Part shown: in pieces, positions 31,201 to 40,307 of the stretch
Layout of the letters: each line of letters opens with the position of its first letter
Position numbering within the stretch: the first letter of the stretch is position 1
Translations under genes and position numbers: made by a program
Source: Verrucomicrobia bacterium LW23
GTDB lineage: Bacteria > Verrucomicrobiota > Verrucomicrobiia > Methylacidiphilales > UBA1321
Reading direction: 5' to 3'
DNA: 64,000 nt
Assembly: GCA_003054695.1 (NCBI GenBank)
Contig: QAZA01000001.1
Location: 161,092 to 225,091 of the forward strand
The notes under the pieces: generated by a model
What the model was told of the DNA's origin: nothing
Databases searched by the model: none
The model's input: the letters and a program-made list of their open reading frames with translations, nothing else

Positions 31201-31619
31201 CACAGGCCGCGCACGCGGTACTGGCCGGGACTCACCATCCGCGTGGGGATAAGGTAGAGGCCGTGCTCAGGGGCCGAGTCATCGCGGCCAAGATCATCCG
31301 AGCCATCCCAGCCGACGGTGTTTTCGCCTTTTTCGAAGTAGACGTCGGCAATAAGATTACGCACCCGCCGGCCGGACTCATCCTCCACCACAAGGGTAAC
31401 CCAACCTGCTTCCGGCAATGTGAAGCGAATCTGAATCGGCAGCTTTTCCTGATCATTCTTGTCATTCTTGCCGGCGGGTGTGGATGCGGATGGGGGAGCA
31501 GAAGCCGGCTCGGCGGCGATGCCGGTAAGACTGGTGCACGCAGCAGCCAGAAGGCCGAGCGCGAGAGCGAAACAGTACGGACCGGGGATTTTCTTCATCA
31601 GCTTCATCATCATTGTCAT
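28203..31619 (-). CDS. Secreted NHL-type beta-propeller protein with FlgD-like and CBM9-like domains
   Basis: The 1138-residue protein has an N-terminal export signal (FALALGLLAAACTSLTGIAA); the LAAAC could be a lipobox, so it may be a lipoprotein. A FlgD/Ig-like segment follows (TLPEAGWVTLVVEDESGRRV). The middle is a beta-propeller with NHL-type repeats (LEQPEGITVDKAGAIYISDR; NNPSGMTVDSNGRLWVAEED). The last 240 or so residues resemble a CBM9/DOMON-like sandwich (APVVDGKLHDWTGADWAVID). The start ATG overlaps the stop of cassette protein A by one base (TAATG), so translation is probably coupled. A surface glycan-binding or scaffold role is inferred. Confidence 0.75.
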   Translation of the reverse strand: MTMMMKLMKKIPGPYCFALALGLLAAACTSLTGIAAEPASAPPSASTPAGKNDKNDQEKLPIQIRFTLPEAGWVTLVVEDESGRRVRNLIADVYFEKGENTVGWDGSDDLGRDDSAPEHGLYLIPTRMVSPGQYRVRGLWRKKVALKYMTGLYSSGKTPWETADQTGGWLANHTPPNAMLYVPDGGNGKPSVMIGSYVSEGTAGLAWVDLEGNKWKGQKWIGGVWTGAAYLARDTGTRADPGVMAYAASVWTAEPNVQTAKGDIGNLRITAITPKGDKAVLTHGFKPPVPVPAAWAGAAKWKSQIGGLAVHDKTIAVSMTEQNRLLVVEPVPGAKGKIRGEISLDKPRGLIFDSQGRLLVLSGQKLVRYPAPLDTEKPGEPEVLLAQLEQPEGITVDKAGAIYISDRGQSHQVKVFTDAGKPLKSFGKPGPPSAGPYDPLHMNNPSGMTVDSNGRLWVAEEDFLPKRVSVWNPDGSLWKAFYGPPHYGGGGVLDPRDKTRYYYQGMQLKLDWDKGTSEVVDIYYRPAPGSMKLGYRNSRPETPLYVEGRRYFTNCFNNNPTNGHGTAFIFVEREGVAIPVAAAGNAAEWEELAAEPFKTIWPDGATRTMWGGPNSPRTGPDSAFFVWSDLDGDGRPQPAEVQMAKARNGGITVMPDLSFVVSRLGDKAVRLAPVRLDARGVPLYSMADPVVLADKTNAPLSTGGDQVLLSPDGWAIFTTAPPPFSVRGIAGVRLSDKEPLWSYPSLWPGLHPSHEAPVPDRPGMLQGTTRVLGNFIQPGGRPMWMLNGNHGPVYVFTSDGLFVAQLFQDMRLGQQWSMPKAERGADVTDLTPSDENFWPSVTQMENGEVYMVAGRPNAVVKVEGLDTVRSIDAIPVTVTTADLARARDYFTIVEQERSAAAGTGILKVTLRAAAPVVDGKLHDWTGADWAVIDRRGTKAYFNSNAKPYDVTAAVSIAGDKLYAAWKTNNPALLKNSGNIPNAPFKTGGALDLMIGADGKLDPKRDKPAAGDQRLLVTQVNGKTLALVYRAVVAGEKKPVPFASPVWTVTFDRVDDVSDQVQLAEAEGNYEISVPLAVVGLRPAPGSSIRGDIGILRGSGGVTTQRVYWRNKATAIVSDVPSEAMLLPRNWGLWEFVSQ

Positions 31620-34600
31620 TAAGGTGCAAACTTCTTGCTGCTGACGACACGCGTCCGGTAATACATGTCCACGTTCGCCGTGGTGTCGGTCGCGAAGTCC
31701 GGGAGGCGGTCGTCGGAGACATCGATGTAGCGCTCCAGGATATTGGAGCCGCGATACTCGCCGGTCACTTTATCGCGTCCCTCAATCCACTTCTCGTCGG
31801 GTGTGCCGAGCGCTTTCTTGAGACTCTGCGTGCGCACGTGGACGGTGTAGGTGTTGGACTTCGTTGTCAGCCGGGGGTAGATGTTGGCGTAGGGTCGCTC
31901 CCGGCTGTTGTCGCCCGTCAGGCGGTAGTTGGGCCAGAAGCTTCCGTTTGCCATGCTTTCATACGTTACGCCACTGATGGTTGGTACGAGGTGGATGTTG
32001 CAAATCTCCGAGGCGGAGCGGAAGATGTCTCCTTTCTCGAAGCGCGCCTCGAAACCCTTCAGCGTCTCATTAACGTTGATCCCGTGGCGCAGAGGAGCGT
32101 CGTGGGTGGCCGTATTGTCTACCCTGTCGGTGGTGCCGACGGGGTTGCGCCACTTGTAGGTGGATGCGGAGCTGTTGGGGATGGCCGGCAGCAACTCATT
32201 CTTCAGCACGGCATGAATGCCGGTGGCCCGTTTGATGTGGGAGAACGGCATGATCTGGTAATTCATGTTGATCTTTCCCGCTGTGGAGAACGGCTCGCTG
32301 ATGGGGTAAGGTTCGACAACAGGCATGGTAAACAGGTCGAGCAGCAGGTGGTCGGGAGGTGTGGTGTAGGGGGGCCCCGAGACCGGGACACCCGCGCCGG
32401 GATGCATGTAGGTGGGATCAAACGTAGTGCCCGGGCGGAAGAGAAGTGTCTGAAACGGAATGTTCGACTTCAGGCCCGACGGCAAAGACCCAAACATGAC
32501 GGGTGACGGCACCTTTCGGTTGGGCGAGAAATACGTTTGCCCAACGGTCTGTATGTTTCCCACGCTTACGTAATAGGGATGGGAACTGCTTGCATAGGGA
32601 CCGCCTGGCTGGTTGGTGATAACGCCAACAGTGTTTCCATCGTCCGGTTTGTTGGTGTAGGCCCCGTCGCGCATAGTCCCAATCCCATTGTCGTAGTCGC
32701 CGCGGTCAAGCGCATGGGCCGGCAGTGAGGAGACGGGCAGTGGGGTATCTGTCAGCCGGTGCACATTGTAGGCCGTGTCTGCAAGCCCCATGGAGGTATA
32801 ACCCGCGACGGGAAGCCCGGAAGCTGTGCTGCGGGTGCGAGGCCCGTAGTGGGCGTCCTCCAGCTCCATAAAGGAGTGCGCGAAGAAAACAGAGGGATTG
32901 CTGTACTCAGGATGGGGCACAAAAAGGTCGGGGGACACGGTTCGCCTACCCGCGATGAGGCGGCTGTCGTTGCCGAGGGGGACCAGCGTGCGCACTACGT
33001 CACGCTCCTTCGGGACGGGCAGCCGCTTCGTCAGATCGGGCGCGCCATCGGGATCGCCCGCCCTGGGCTCAAAGGTATCGACTCGCAGGACGCAGCCGGC
33101 ACCCTGCACGGGGCCGTTCCTTCCCTGGTACGCGTAGTCTGTCTTGGCGAATCCGGGGTTGGATCCAATGACATCTCCTCCATTGGACTTGGTTCCATAG
33201 ATTCGGCTGACACCGTTGGGGTTGTGCCACGTCCACCAAAGCCGCTTGGGTGTCGCACCTTTGTTGCCTTCTATTGTCGTTGCAACGTTGAACGGAGGCT
33301 TGGAGATATCGGGAGTCCCGGTCTTTACAATCTCCGGCACCGGGAAGCTTTCGTTGGGAAATCGGGCTGTGATGGTCTGGTACACCAGCGCAGGGTTTGG
33401 GGTCTCCTTGATCACCTGGGTGAGGTATCCCGTGGAGCTGAATTCGCCACCGGAGTTTCTCCTGATATAACCGCCTCGGCACAGCTGGATGGTGATGTTT
33501 CCCACGCTCTTGAATTGCATGGTAGGAGCAGCTCCGGCCGCCGGCACCACGAGGCGCGTCCCGGCCGTCGCACCGCCTCCCTTGTTGGCGTCCTTTTCCC
33601 CGGCGCTGAAGGAGCCGTAGGGCCAGCGAATGCCGCTGACCCCACCCAGCGGGCGCTGGTCATAGGCTTCCCACGCCAGCTCGTTACGCCCGGTGTTTCT
33701 CCACGCGGCGATGACGACCTGGTGGGCAGGGTCATCCGGCAAAAGCGAGGGATCCGTCAGGAAGAGGGGACGCTCCAGCCCGGTAGCGTCCACCATGCGC
33801 AGCATGTTCAGGCCGGTAATGCGCGTGCTGAAATCCGGCTTCATAACGTGGTAACCCAGTTGGGGAGAAAACGCCTCCAGCAGAATGGTTGCCTGGATAA
33901 CACGGTAATCTGCCGATGACGTCCCGCTCGTTGTGGTCTGGTAAATGTGGTAATCCTTTTCATCTACCATGGCGTCACCATTCAGGTCGTTGACACCGGC
34001 TGCCGGCGTGGGTGCCTTTCCGAAAACAAAGGCGGTGACATCTTTTGCGTCAATTTTGCCATCCCCCGTTAAGTCGCCATATGGCCCCAGGAAGTTGCGC
34101 GATGCGGTTTCTGTGGAAGCCAGAGTGTAGCCGGAAGCGGTGGGGTTGGGGAGTGTCGGCAAGGAAGCTCGCTCCTCCTTCGGATCGGAAGCGCAGAGAA
34201 ATGCGAGGCCGATCTCGGAGAGAGAATAGCACCGGCCAAAGCCATGTGTATCTGTTCCGCCGGCGTCTATTTCCACGGGCATCACCTGAGCGTGGGAAGG
34301 GGCCGGAGTGTTGTCCCCCGTTGTTGCGCTGGCTGCAAGTGCACCCGTGAACTGGTAGGTAACAGGCGGAGTCGTGGTGGTGTACGAGGCGAGTGAATCA
34401 TCATACTCGTTCGTGCAGCGGATGTAGTCGAAGATCTGGGTGAGGATCTGGTCGCGATCCATCGGGTATTTGGCCAGCAGATTTCCGCCAAAGCCAGGCA
34501 CGTTTTCGGAGGTAAGGCGCTGTAGATAACTGTAAAGCTGTCGATTGCGCTGCATCCCGCTTCCCGCGTAGTCCTCCGTGAGGCTGCGGCTGTTTTGCCG

Positions 34601-36043
34601 CTGGAAGAAGAATGGCTTTTTGGCGGCACTTCCATAGGTCGAGCATGCGGCAATCGTTCTGTCGAACACGGTCGTGTAGCTGCTGATCGCAGCCTCATCC
34701 GTACCGGAGATGGACGAGTGCACAGGCCAGATCCCGATCCTGGGGAGATTGAAGAGGTTAAGCTCCGGCGCGCGGCTGGAGGCAGTGAGGAAAAAACGGG
34801 CGCGTTCCAGCGTGGCGGGAGTGATCAGCGGATTCTCCGAGCGAGACGGCTTCATCAGCAGCTCGTCAATATTCGCGTAGAGGCGATCCGCGTCGGGAGA
34901 GATAATGCTGGGGTTAGCGACGCTGCCCAGTCCAAGGAACGTTATCTTGACCTCCCCGCCTTTGGATCCGCCCCCTGCGACACGCGGTACAATCTCGTTG
35001 TAAAGCTGCTCCTTCTGGTCGTTAGTGAGAGTGACGCCGGGAAAGAACACCGGGCTCAGCGCCGTCGTCGCCGGATGGCCCGGATAACGTTGCCATTCAT
35101 TCCTGAACGGCTGGCTCATTGCAAAGCCGAGCATGGAGCCGCTGCCATTTTGCCGGTCCTGCGGAGTGTTGACGCGCGGCGTATCCCAATAAGTCCCTTC
35201 GGCAGCCGTGTTGATGTTGATCTTTGCTGACTCATCGTCGATCCAGAACGCAATGCGCCCCACAATGGGGTTCTCCCTCGTTGGTTTCTTCGTGCCGGAC
35301 CACGCCGCGACTTTGCCTCCGTCCTCAGCGCTGTCCGGTACCGTCAAAGTTCCATCCTCAAGGACATAGATCCACCGCACCGGCATGGGTGCCGGATTAG
35401 CAGATGCGTCAGAGAGCGGATTGTAACTCGCACTCGGCGGCGTATCCGCAGTGCCGTCATTGTCTTTATCCAGGGAGAAGCCCTCGATCCCGCTTGCTGC
35501 GGCCATCGGATCCAGTACAGGGTAGCGCGCCTCAAATGTACCGGAGGGCTCGTCCGCATTAGGGATAATCAGCCCCGTCGCCGAGGGCACCAGCACCGGC
35601 GCGTTGATGTCGGTATATAACGCAGGCTCATCTGCCCAGCCGGACGGCACGTCATCCTCTGCCTTGAATGCGGCCGCCTGGGATTTGTCCAACACCATGA
35701 CGTCCGACGAGTACAGCTTGTAAAACCGATACACATCGCCCCTCTCATCATAGGTGCGGATCATTCCCGGCTGCGAGGCCCATGCGATGCGTCCGCCCGC
35801 AGAGGTCTGTGCCTGGGTCGCATCCACCACCTGCGCCGATGCTACTTGCAGCGTGGCGTCCGCCAATTGCCGTGCCGCAGCGCCCGCCGCGTACTGCCTG
35901 GAGCTTTGCAGCTCGCTCTGGGCGGTAAGCAAAAACGCCACAATAAGAACCGATATCAGGACGAGCCCCATGAGGACGAAGATGAGAGCGACACCGCGAT
36001 TCCCCGGCTTTCGCAGGCCCCACAAATGATATTGGCTTGGCAT
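31619..36043 (-). CDS. Verru_Chthon cassette protein A, with internal dockerin-like repeats
   Basis: From the ATG at 36043, preceded by GGGGAG, the protein has 1474 residues. Its N-terminus (GNRGVALIFVLMGLVLISVL) is a GspK/PilX-like membrane anchor without the +5 glutamate, as in GspK. GRIAFWIDDESAKININTAA is also GspK-like. These features and the size fit the TIGR02600-type cassette protein A. Near residues 650-700 there are two dockerin-type calcium-binding repeats (DLTGDGKIDAKDV and DLNGDAMVDEKDY), which I would not expect in this family. It lies 29 bp after the stop of the 38976 gene and overlaps the NHL gene. It is probably the cap or largest subunit of the pseudopilin-like assembly. Confidence 0.82.
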   Translation of the reverse strand: MPSQYHLWGLRKPGNRGVALIFVLMGLVLISVLIVAFLLTAQSELQSSRQYAAGAAARQLADATLQVASAQVVDATQAQTSAGGRIAWASQPGMIRTYDERGDVYRFYKLYSSDVMVLDKSQAAAFKAEDDVPSGWADEPALYTDINAPVLVPSATGLIIPNADEPSGTFEARYPVLDPMAAASGIEGFSLDKDNDGTADTPPSASYNPLSDASANPAPMPVRWIYVLEDGTLTVPDSAEDGGKVAAWSGTKKPTRENPIVGRIAFWIDDESAKININTAAEGTYWDTPRVNTPQDRQNGSGSMLGFAMSQPFRNEWQRYPGHPATTALSPVFFPGVTLTNDQKEQLYNEIVPRVAGGGSKGGEVKITFLGLGSVANPSIISPDADRLYANIDELLMKPSRSENPLITPATLERARFFLTASSRAPELNLFNLPRIGIWPVHSSISGTDEAAISSYTTVFDRTIAACSTYGSAAKKPFFFQRQNSRSLTEDYAGSGMQRNRQLYSYLQRLTSENVPGFGGNLLAKYPMDRDQILTQIFDYIRCTNEYDDSLASYTTTTPPVTYQFTGALAASATTGDNTPAPSHAQVMPVEIDAGGTDTHGFGRCYSLSEIGLAFLCASDPKEERASLPTLPNPTASGYTLASTETASRNFLGPYGDLTGDGKIDAKDVTAFVFGKAPTPAAGVNDLNGDAMVDEKDYHIYQTTTSGTSSADYRVIQATILLEAFSPQLGYHVMKPDFSTRITGLNMLRMVDATGLERPLFLTDPSLLPDDPAHQVVIAAWRNTGRNELAWEAYDQRPLGGVSGIRWPYGSFSAGEKDANKGGGATAGTRLVVPAAGAAPTMQFKSVGNITIQLCRGGYIRRNSGGEFSSTGYLTQVIKETPNPALVYQTITARFPNESFPVPEIVKTGTPDISKPPFNVATTIEGNKGATPKRLWWTWHNPNGVSRIYGTKSNGGDVIGSNPGFAKTDYAYQGRNGPVQGAGCVLRVDTFEPRAGDPDGAPDLTKRLPVPKERDVVRTLVPLGNDSRLIAGRRTVSPDLFVPHPEYSNPSVFFAHSFMELEDAHYGPRTRSTASGLPVAGYTSMGLADTAYNVHRLTDTPLPVSSLPAHALDRGDYDNGIGTMRDGAYTNKPDDGNTVGVITNQPGGPYASSSHPYYVSVGNIQTVGQTYFSPNRKVPSPVMFGSLPSGLKSNIPFQTLLFRPGTTFDPTYMHPGAGVPVSGPPYTTPPDHLLLDLFTMPVVEPYPISEPFSTAGKINMNYQIMPFSHIKRATGIHAVLKNELLPAIPNSSASTYKWRNPVGTTDRVDNTATHDAPLRHGINVNETLKGFEARFEKGDIFRSASEICNIHLVPTISGVTYESMANGSFWPNYRLTGDNSRERPYANIYPRLTTKSNTYTVHVRTQSLKKALGTPDEKWIEGRDKVTGEYRGSNILERYIDVSDDRLPDFATDTTANVDMYYRTRVVSSKKFAP

Positions 36044-36072
36044 AAACTTAATCTCCCCGGAAAGGCGAGGTG

Positions 36073-38976
36073 TTACGGATTGACAGACGGCGCCGGCGGT
36101 GGCTCGGACGGGAACAGATCGCTGCAACGCCCGTTTTTGTCCTGCGCAATGATCAGGTAGCGGGACTCCGGCAAACCTTCCGTATCGTGGAACGAGGTGC
36201 CCTGAATCAACGTGACGGGCAAAGGCGGAAGCTTGTAAAGGACGGGCGGCACAATGACGTTTTTCCCTGCGGCGGCAGCCGGAGCCTGGGCTGGCGCCGG
36301 GGCCGGCGAGACGGGAGATGGAGCGCCTTCCCCTTCCTTGGCGTCATCCATGGCCGCAGGCTCGTCCTTGGGCTCCGTGGCGGCCGGCTTCGTGGCAGAG
36401 GGTGCGGGCGCAGATGTCGGAGCCGGGGAGGGTGCTGCTGCCGCGTAGGGCGAATTGAGCCATTTCCACTCGGTGATCCTGCCGAAAGGCTCTGAGCGGT
36501 AGATACGGTAACCGGCGATGTTCTCTCCAGGTGAGGCGTCCCAGGTGATCTTGTTGCCACCGGTCGGGTCACGCGCGATTCGCACGTTAGCCGGGCCGGC
36601 AGGGAGCGGGGCCGGGCGGTAGCTGGAGAGCGAGTTGCGGACCAGCATTTTGGCAAAGAAGACCGGATTCAGCCGCGACCAGCCAATGTTATTAGGCAGC
36701 TCGTAGTTGACCCAGTAACACGCCTCCGTAATGCCGACTTTGCCCTTGTCCGAAGCCTTTGCCAGGAGGCCGAGATAGGGCCCCGCGTCCCAGGCCTCCC
36801 ATCTGTGGGAGTGATACTGGGTGCGCCACATGAGCGCGCGGTCCCAGGTATTGGTGCGCACTCCCTCGTCGTTTACTTTGCCCTGGTAGAAGTCGGCCGT
36901 GACGTCGATGCTGTCAAAATAGCGCCCGTAAACGGAGGGATGGATGGACAAATCTTCGTTGCAGATAAGCTCCGCGGCGCGGATCCAGAGATCGCTGATG
37001 CACTGATAGAGGAAATCAGTCGAAGCGCTGTCCGCGTAGTTGACGCCGTAGGGACGCTGGCCGCGGCCAAAGACTCCCAGCACCAGGGGATCGTGGAGAG
37101 CATCCCGGGCCCACTGCGCCATGTCCGGGTCATCCCGCTGGGGCCCAAGCCACATGCACATGAGATAAGTGCCCACATGCATGTTCAGCGCCAGTCCAAA
37201 CGACTGCATGAAGGGTTGCCCGAACCGGCTCACCTTCCCGTTCCTTTTCCGGGCGTTCTGCGCCGCGAAGCAGGCGACGTCCCTGATAGCTTCAATACGC
37301 GCCGGCGGCATGGAGCTGCCCTCCGCGTAGTACTTCAGCAGCGGAACGATGGAGCTGTGGATATAGGTAAATTCATACGGACCGCCGTCCAGCGGCTTCA
37401 GGGGAATCTGCCTCTTTTCATTGTGCAGCCGGGTCACAGTGGCCTGCGCGTTGCCGCCCAGCCCGGTGAGGGTTGCTTCCTGCACCCAGTTCTTGCCCCA
37501 GTACTTGATGTTCCAGAAATTCTGCGCCAGCCTGGAGGTAAGTGCGTCAAAGTCCTCCGTGGTCGCCCAGGGCTCATCCACCACGGCCGTAAGGCTGCCA
37601 TAGTTTCGCACGCCAAGCTCCCACAGGCTGTCCGGAGTCACCGCCTTGCTGAAGATGAGCGAGTACTGCCCCCAGCACGCTTGCATTGTCCTGCTGTCGC
37701 CCACACCCATGCCTGAGCTGGCCTCGAAGCGGATAACCCTGTCGGAAATTTCCTCAAACTTTACCGCCGGCCTATCTCCCTTCTCCTTCCGTTCTCCTGG
37801 CTTCTTAATCACACCCCCGGTCTCCACATAGGGCAAAAAGAGCAGGCTGAATCCCGCCTTCTCGTTAACCAGCGCATGCTTAAAGTGCCCGTGCACGGCC
37901 TCCACAGGCTTGCGCACTCCCGCAGGAATGGACACACGCTTCTGGTCCGTGTCGGAGTCCCCCAGCCACAGCTCGCCTTCCAGCAGCACATTGCCGCTGT
38001 TAAACGCGTACATGCCCGTGCCCACTCTGTCCTGCTGCCTGCTCTCTGGTGTCTTGTAGATTTTCTCGGTGACCGTCAGCCGATCGCCCTGCTTTGGCAG
38101 CGTGTACACGTACTCGGCAATCTCCTTCCCGCCGATCGCGCGCATTCCCACGGCAAGCTTGGAGAAGTAAGGGCCCTCCGCCCATCGCATAAAGACAATT
38201 TCCACAGCGTCCGGCTTGTCAAAGTTGATCGCCCCGCCGGAAGCCCGCTGCCCCTTAATCAGACGAAAAATGTAGAGTCGAGGAGTCAACCCCTTTTCGC
38301 CGAGGTGCACCTTGCCCAGCGGGGTGTGAAGAGACTGGATCTGCCCCTGATACTCGCCCTCGGCATTGAACGTCACTTTAAGGCCATCGCTCTCCAGCGT
38401 CACATGGGTTTTGGACGCACGCACCGGCATCGGCTTCAGCGCCGCCACCGGGTTCTTGCCGTAGGAGAGATGAAACTGCTGCCTGCCCCATGCCTTAAGC
38501 TTGTTCACCGGAAACCAGAGATGCATCCGCGCTATCTTGCCGTCCGCCGCTTTGCGGATGTCGTCCGCCTGGTAGGCGATGGGCTCTCCCCCCTCCACGG
38601 GCACAATCACAAATGAATCAGGATCCGTAACCGCCTCAGCGGCATGCAGAAACAGAGGCACGCGGACAAGCTCGTTCGTCCGCTCCATCCCGTAGCGTTC
38701 GTCCACCGTAAGCACGCGCAGGACACCGTCCGTCTTTTGCCTCTCGCCAAAGATATCCGGCGCATACTCAGCCGGTCGCATCTCCTCGAAGACGGATGCC
38801 GTGCGCTCCGGAACCGCGCGCCCACCTGCCGGTTTCTCCTCTTGCGCTGCTGCGCGCATCGCCGTAGTTGCCAGTCCAAGCGCCACCACCAGGCAAAGCG
38901 CCGCAGCTCGGGCGGCGACGACACACCGACTCCTTATCTTGCCGAAGCGGCCGGCATTATCCATTTCAGCTTTCAT
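36073..38976 (-). CDS. Large secreted protein with FN3-like region (YetA/PcRGLX-like, tentative), paralog 2
   Basis: From the ATG at 38976 the protein has 967 residues and a signal peptide ending near AMRAAAQ; ATGs at 38964 and 39009 are alternatives. It closely parallels the protein at 6274-9015: YAPDIFGERQKTDGVLRVLT here against FAPDIFGDRQKTDGTLRILT there, and both keep the AYQADD/PYQADD and KIARMHL motifs. A fibronectin III-like unit (ITWDASPGENIAGYRIYRSE) is followed by a Pro/Ala-rich linker of about 60 residues that the paralog lacks. It is the first gene of a four-gene operon ending at 25647. Operator E lies 83 bp upstream. Glycan lyase or hydrolase activity is possible but unproven. 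Confidence 0.75.
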   Translation of the reverse strand: MKAEMDNAGRFGKIRSRCVVAARAAALCLVVALGLATTAMRAAAQEEKPAGGRAVPERTASVFEEMRPAEYAPDIFGERQKTDGVLRVLTVDERYGMERTNELVRVPLFLHAAEAVTDPDSFVIVPVEGGEPIAYQADDIRKAADGKIARMHLWFPVNKLKAWGRQQFHLSYGKNPVAALKPMPVRASKTHVTLESDGLKVTFNAEGEYQGQIQSLHTPLGKVHLGEKGLTPRLYIFRLIKGQRASGGAINFDKPDAVEIVFMRWAEGPYFSKLAVGMRAIGGKEIAEYVYTLPKQGDRLTVTEKIYKTPESRQQDRVGTGMYAFNSGNVLLEGELWLGDSDTDQKRVSIPAGVRKPVEAVHGHFKHALVNEKAGFSLLFLPYVETGGVIKKPGERKEKGDRPAVKFEEISDRVIRFEASSGMGVGDSRTMQACWGQYSLIFSKAVTPDSLWELGVRNYGSLTAVVDEPWATTEDFDALTSRLAQNFWNIKYWGKNWVQEATLTGLGGNAQATVTRLHNEKRQIPLKPLDGGPYEFTYIHSSIVPLLKYYAEGSSMPPARIEAIRDVACFAAQNARKRNGKVSRFGQPFMQSFGLALNMHVGTYLMCMWLGPQRDDPDMAQWARDALHDPLVLGVFGRGQRPYGVNYADSASTDFLYQCISDLWIRAAELICNEDLSIHPSVYGRYFDSIDVTADFYQGKVNDEGVRTNTWDRALMWRTQYHSHRWEAWDAGPYLGLLAKASDKGKVGITEACYWVNYELPNNIGWSRLNPVFFAKMLVRNSLSSYRPAPLPAGPANVRIARDPTGGNKITWDASPGENIAGYRIYRSEPFGRITEWKWLNSPYAAAAPSPAPTSAPAPSATKPAATEPKDEPAAMDDAKEGEGAPSPVSPAPAPAQAPAAAAGKNVIVPPVLYKLPPLPVTLIQGTSFHDTEGLPESRYLIIAQDKNGRCSDLFPSEPPPAPSVNP

Positions 38977-39058
38977 CCCAGCGTATCCGGCATTGGACAT
39001 AAATCTCATCACGGCTGCTATTACACCAAACAATGCCGAAGCGTGAAAGCTCACTGCA

Positions 39059-39074
39059 TTGCATATCCATGCAT
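39059..39074. promoter_or_regulatory. Operator E (TTGCATATCCATGCAT)
   Basis: Inverted repeat TGCAT-ATCC-ATGCA with perfect 5-bp arms, 83 bp upstream of 38976 and just downstream of the cassette D stop. It would control the operon for paralog 2, cassette A, the NHL protein and the DUF6785 protein. Confidence 0.65.
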
Positions 39075-39088
39075 AAGCTGAAATGCGT

Positions 39089-39718
39089 TCATGGCCGGAA
39101 AGTGCGGACCGCCCCATTGACCGGGTCCACCTGCACCGTCCCAAAGTTGGGTGGCGGCGTTGTCCGTCCGTCGCCGTCGGACTTCAGATGCAGCGTCACA
39201 AACCACTCCTCCATCGCTGGAAGATTCGTCCGACCGTCCGGCAGGAAAGCAAAACTGAAGTACTGATAGTCCGTCCCCGCCCCCGGCACAGGAAAAGCGC
39301 CCGCGTGCCTCTCTCTTTTCGATGTATCCAGCAAGGATGAAAGACTCCCTCCCGTACCAGCGATAACCCCATCCCCGAGATAGCTGATCCTGGTAAGGGG
39401 CGAAACCATCCCCGATCCCGATACCTGAAACAACTGATACGACCGGCAGGCGGTCGCGCCTTCCACGTTTTTCGTCAGATAGAAGCGAACCTCGACAATG
39501 CAGTTCTGAGCCATCGCGGATTGCCTGGCAAGGGAAAAAACATCCGCCATCTGCTGGACAGCCTGGGTAAGCTGGAACGATCGACTTACCGTAACCGCCG
39601 GAACAAGGATCGCCGCCAATACCGCCAACACCGCGATAACCGCCAGCAACTCCATGAGGGTAAATCCCTTCCTGGAGGCGAACCCGCACCGGCCCGTGAA
39701 AGCAGTGTCGATCATCAT
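39089..39718 (-). CDS. Verru_Chthon cassette protein D (prepilin-type)
   Basis: From the ATG at 39718 the protein has 209 residues. The prepilin signal is ASRKG/FTLMELLAVIAVLAVLAA with cleavage expected after Gly18 and Glu at +5, similar to GspH-type minor pseudopilins. LTQAVQQMADVFSLARQSAM and the C-terminal AMEEWFVTLHLKSDG region fit the TIGR02596-type cassette protein D. It lies apart from B and C (about 14 kb away) and is separated from A by one gene, so the cassette is dispersed here. Operator F is 228 bp upstream. Confidence 0.85.
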   Translation of the reverse strand: MMIDTAFTGRCGFASRKGFTLMELLAVIAVLAVLAAILVPAVTVSRSFQLTQAVQQMADVFSLARQSAMAQNCIVEVRFYLTKNVEGATACRSYQLFQVSGSGMVSPLTRISYLGDGVIAGTGGSLSSLLDTSKRERHAGAFPVPGAGTDYQYFSFAFLPDGRTNLPAMEEWFVTLHLKSDGDGRTTPPPNFGTVQVDPVNGAVRTFRP

Positions 39719-39945
39719 CTTTGCCAACCTTTTCTGTTCTTGGTTTAACGACAATCCGAGTGGGGGGTGAGTGCGCATGCCATCGTGGCGTGTGCTGTGT
39801 TTTTCGTAGGTTTCACCCTTTAATCTGTACGAATCGGCTGCTGCCTTGCTCTTGAAAACCTCTTTGTGTGCACGCTTATCTGCACCGTTTGCAGGTAGTA
39901 CACATTACTTCCTGCATGCATCGGCTTCAAAACAAATAGAGGTCG

Positions 39946-39961
39946 ATGCATGGATATGCAT
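39946..39961. promoter_or_regulatory. Operator F (ATGCATGGATATGCAT), best match to the motif
   Basis: Perfect inverted repeat ATGCAT-GGAT-ATGCAT. It lies 228 bp upstream of the cassette D start on the minus strand and 347 bp upstream of the histidine kinase on the plus strand. The cassette D gene is the more likely target because all other sites serve island genes. The remaining intergenic sequence from 39719 to 40307 holds one gene fragment and no other recognised feature. Confidence 0.7.
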
Positions 39962-40017
39962 AACTGCATTGCGCACCCTTTCTATTCGCGACTGACATCA
40001 ATAGTTGGCTTTCATAG

Positions 40018-40239
40018 CCTGGGCGCCTCGCCGCCCCGGCCGCTACTGCCGGCACCGAAGTCAATCCGTCGGTCATGCCCTACGCGCTGCTTGGCCCTGC
40101 CTACGGCAATGAGGAGATCGAAAAGTTCCTCAAGTGGTCCAAGCTGCGTTACCGCCCGTTGTGCGCGTTTACAATGCCGACAGCAAAGGCCGCGCAGTGT
40201 GCATTTCTGATCGGGAACCACCATCCGACTCCTTTTTGA
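40018..40239 (+). pseudogene. Fragment resembling a NodU/CmcH-family carbamoyltransferase
   Basis: An open frame without a start codon runs from 40018 to a TGA at 40237-40239. It reads APAATAGTEVNPSVMPYALL and then GPAYGNEEIEKFLKWSKLRY. The GP-Y-x-N/D-EEI pattern after a PAA-x-AGT-like stretch matches the C-terminal region of carbamoyltransferases such as NodU and CmcH, where PAAGDAG is followed later by GPSYSDEEI. It covers only about 70 of the roughly 550-600 residues of an intact enzyme, and the last 25 codons look unrelated. It is most likely a decayed remnant. The match is by eye. Confidence 0.45.
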
Positions 40240-40307
40240 TTGCCCAGCGTAGCTTGGTGTATTCGGAAAATGCGGCGCATCATTCGCGGTTGTGCTAATA
40301 CTGGGCG

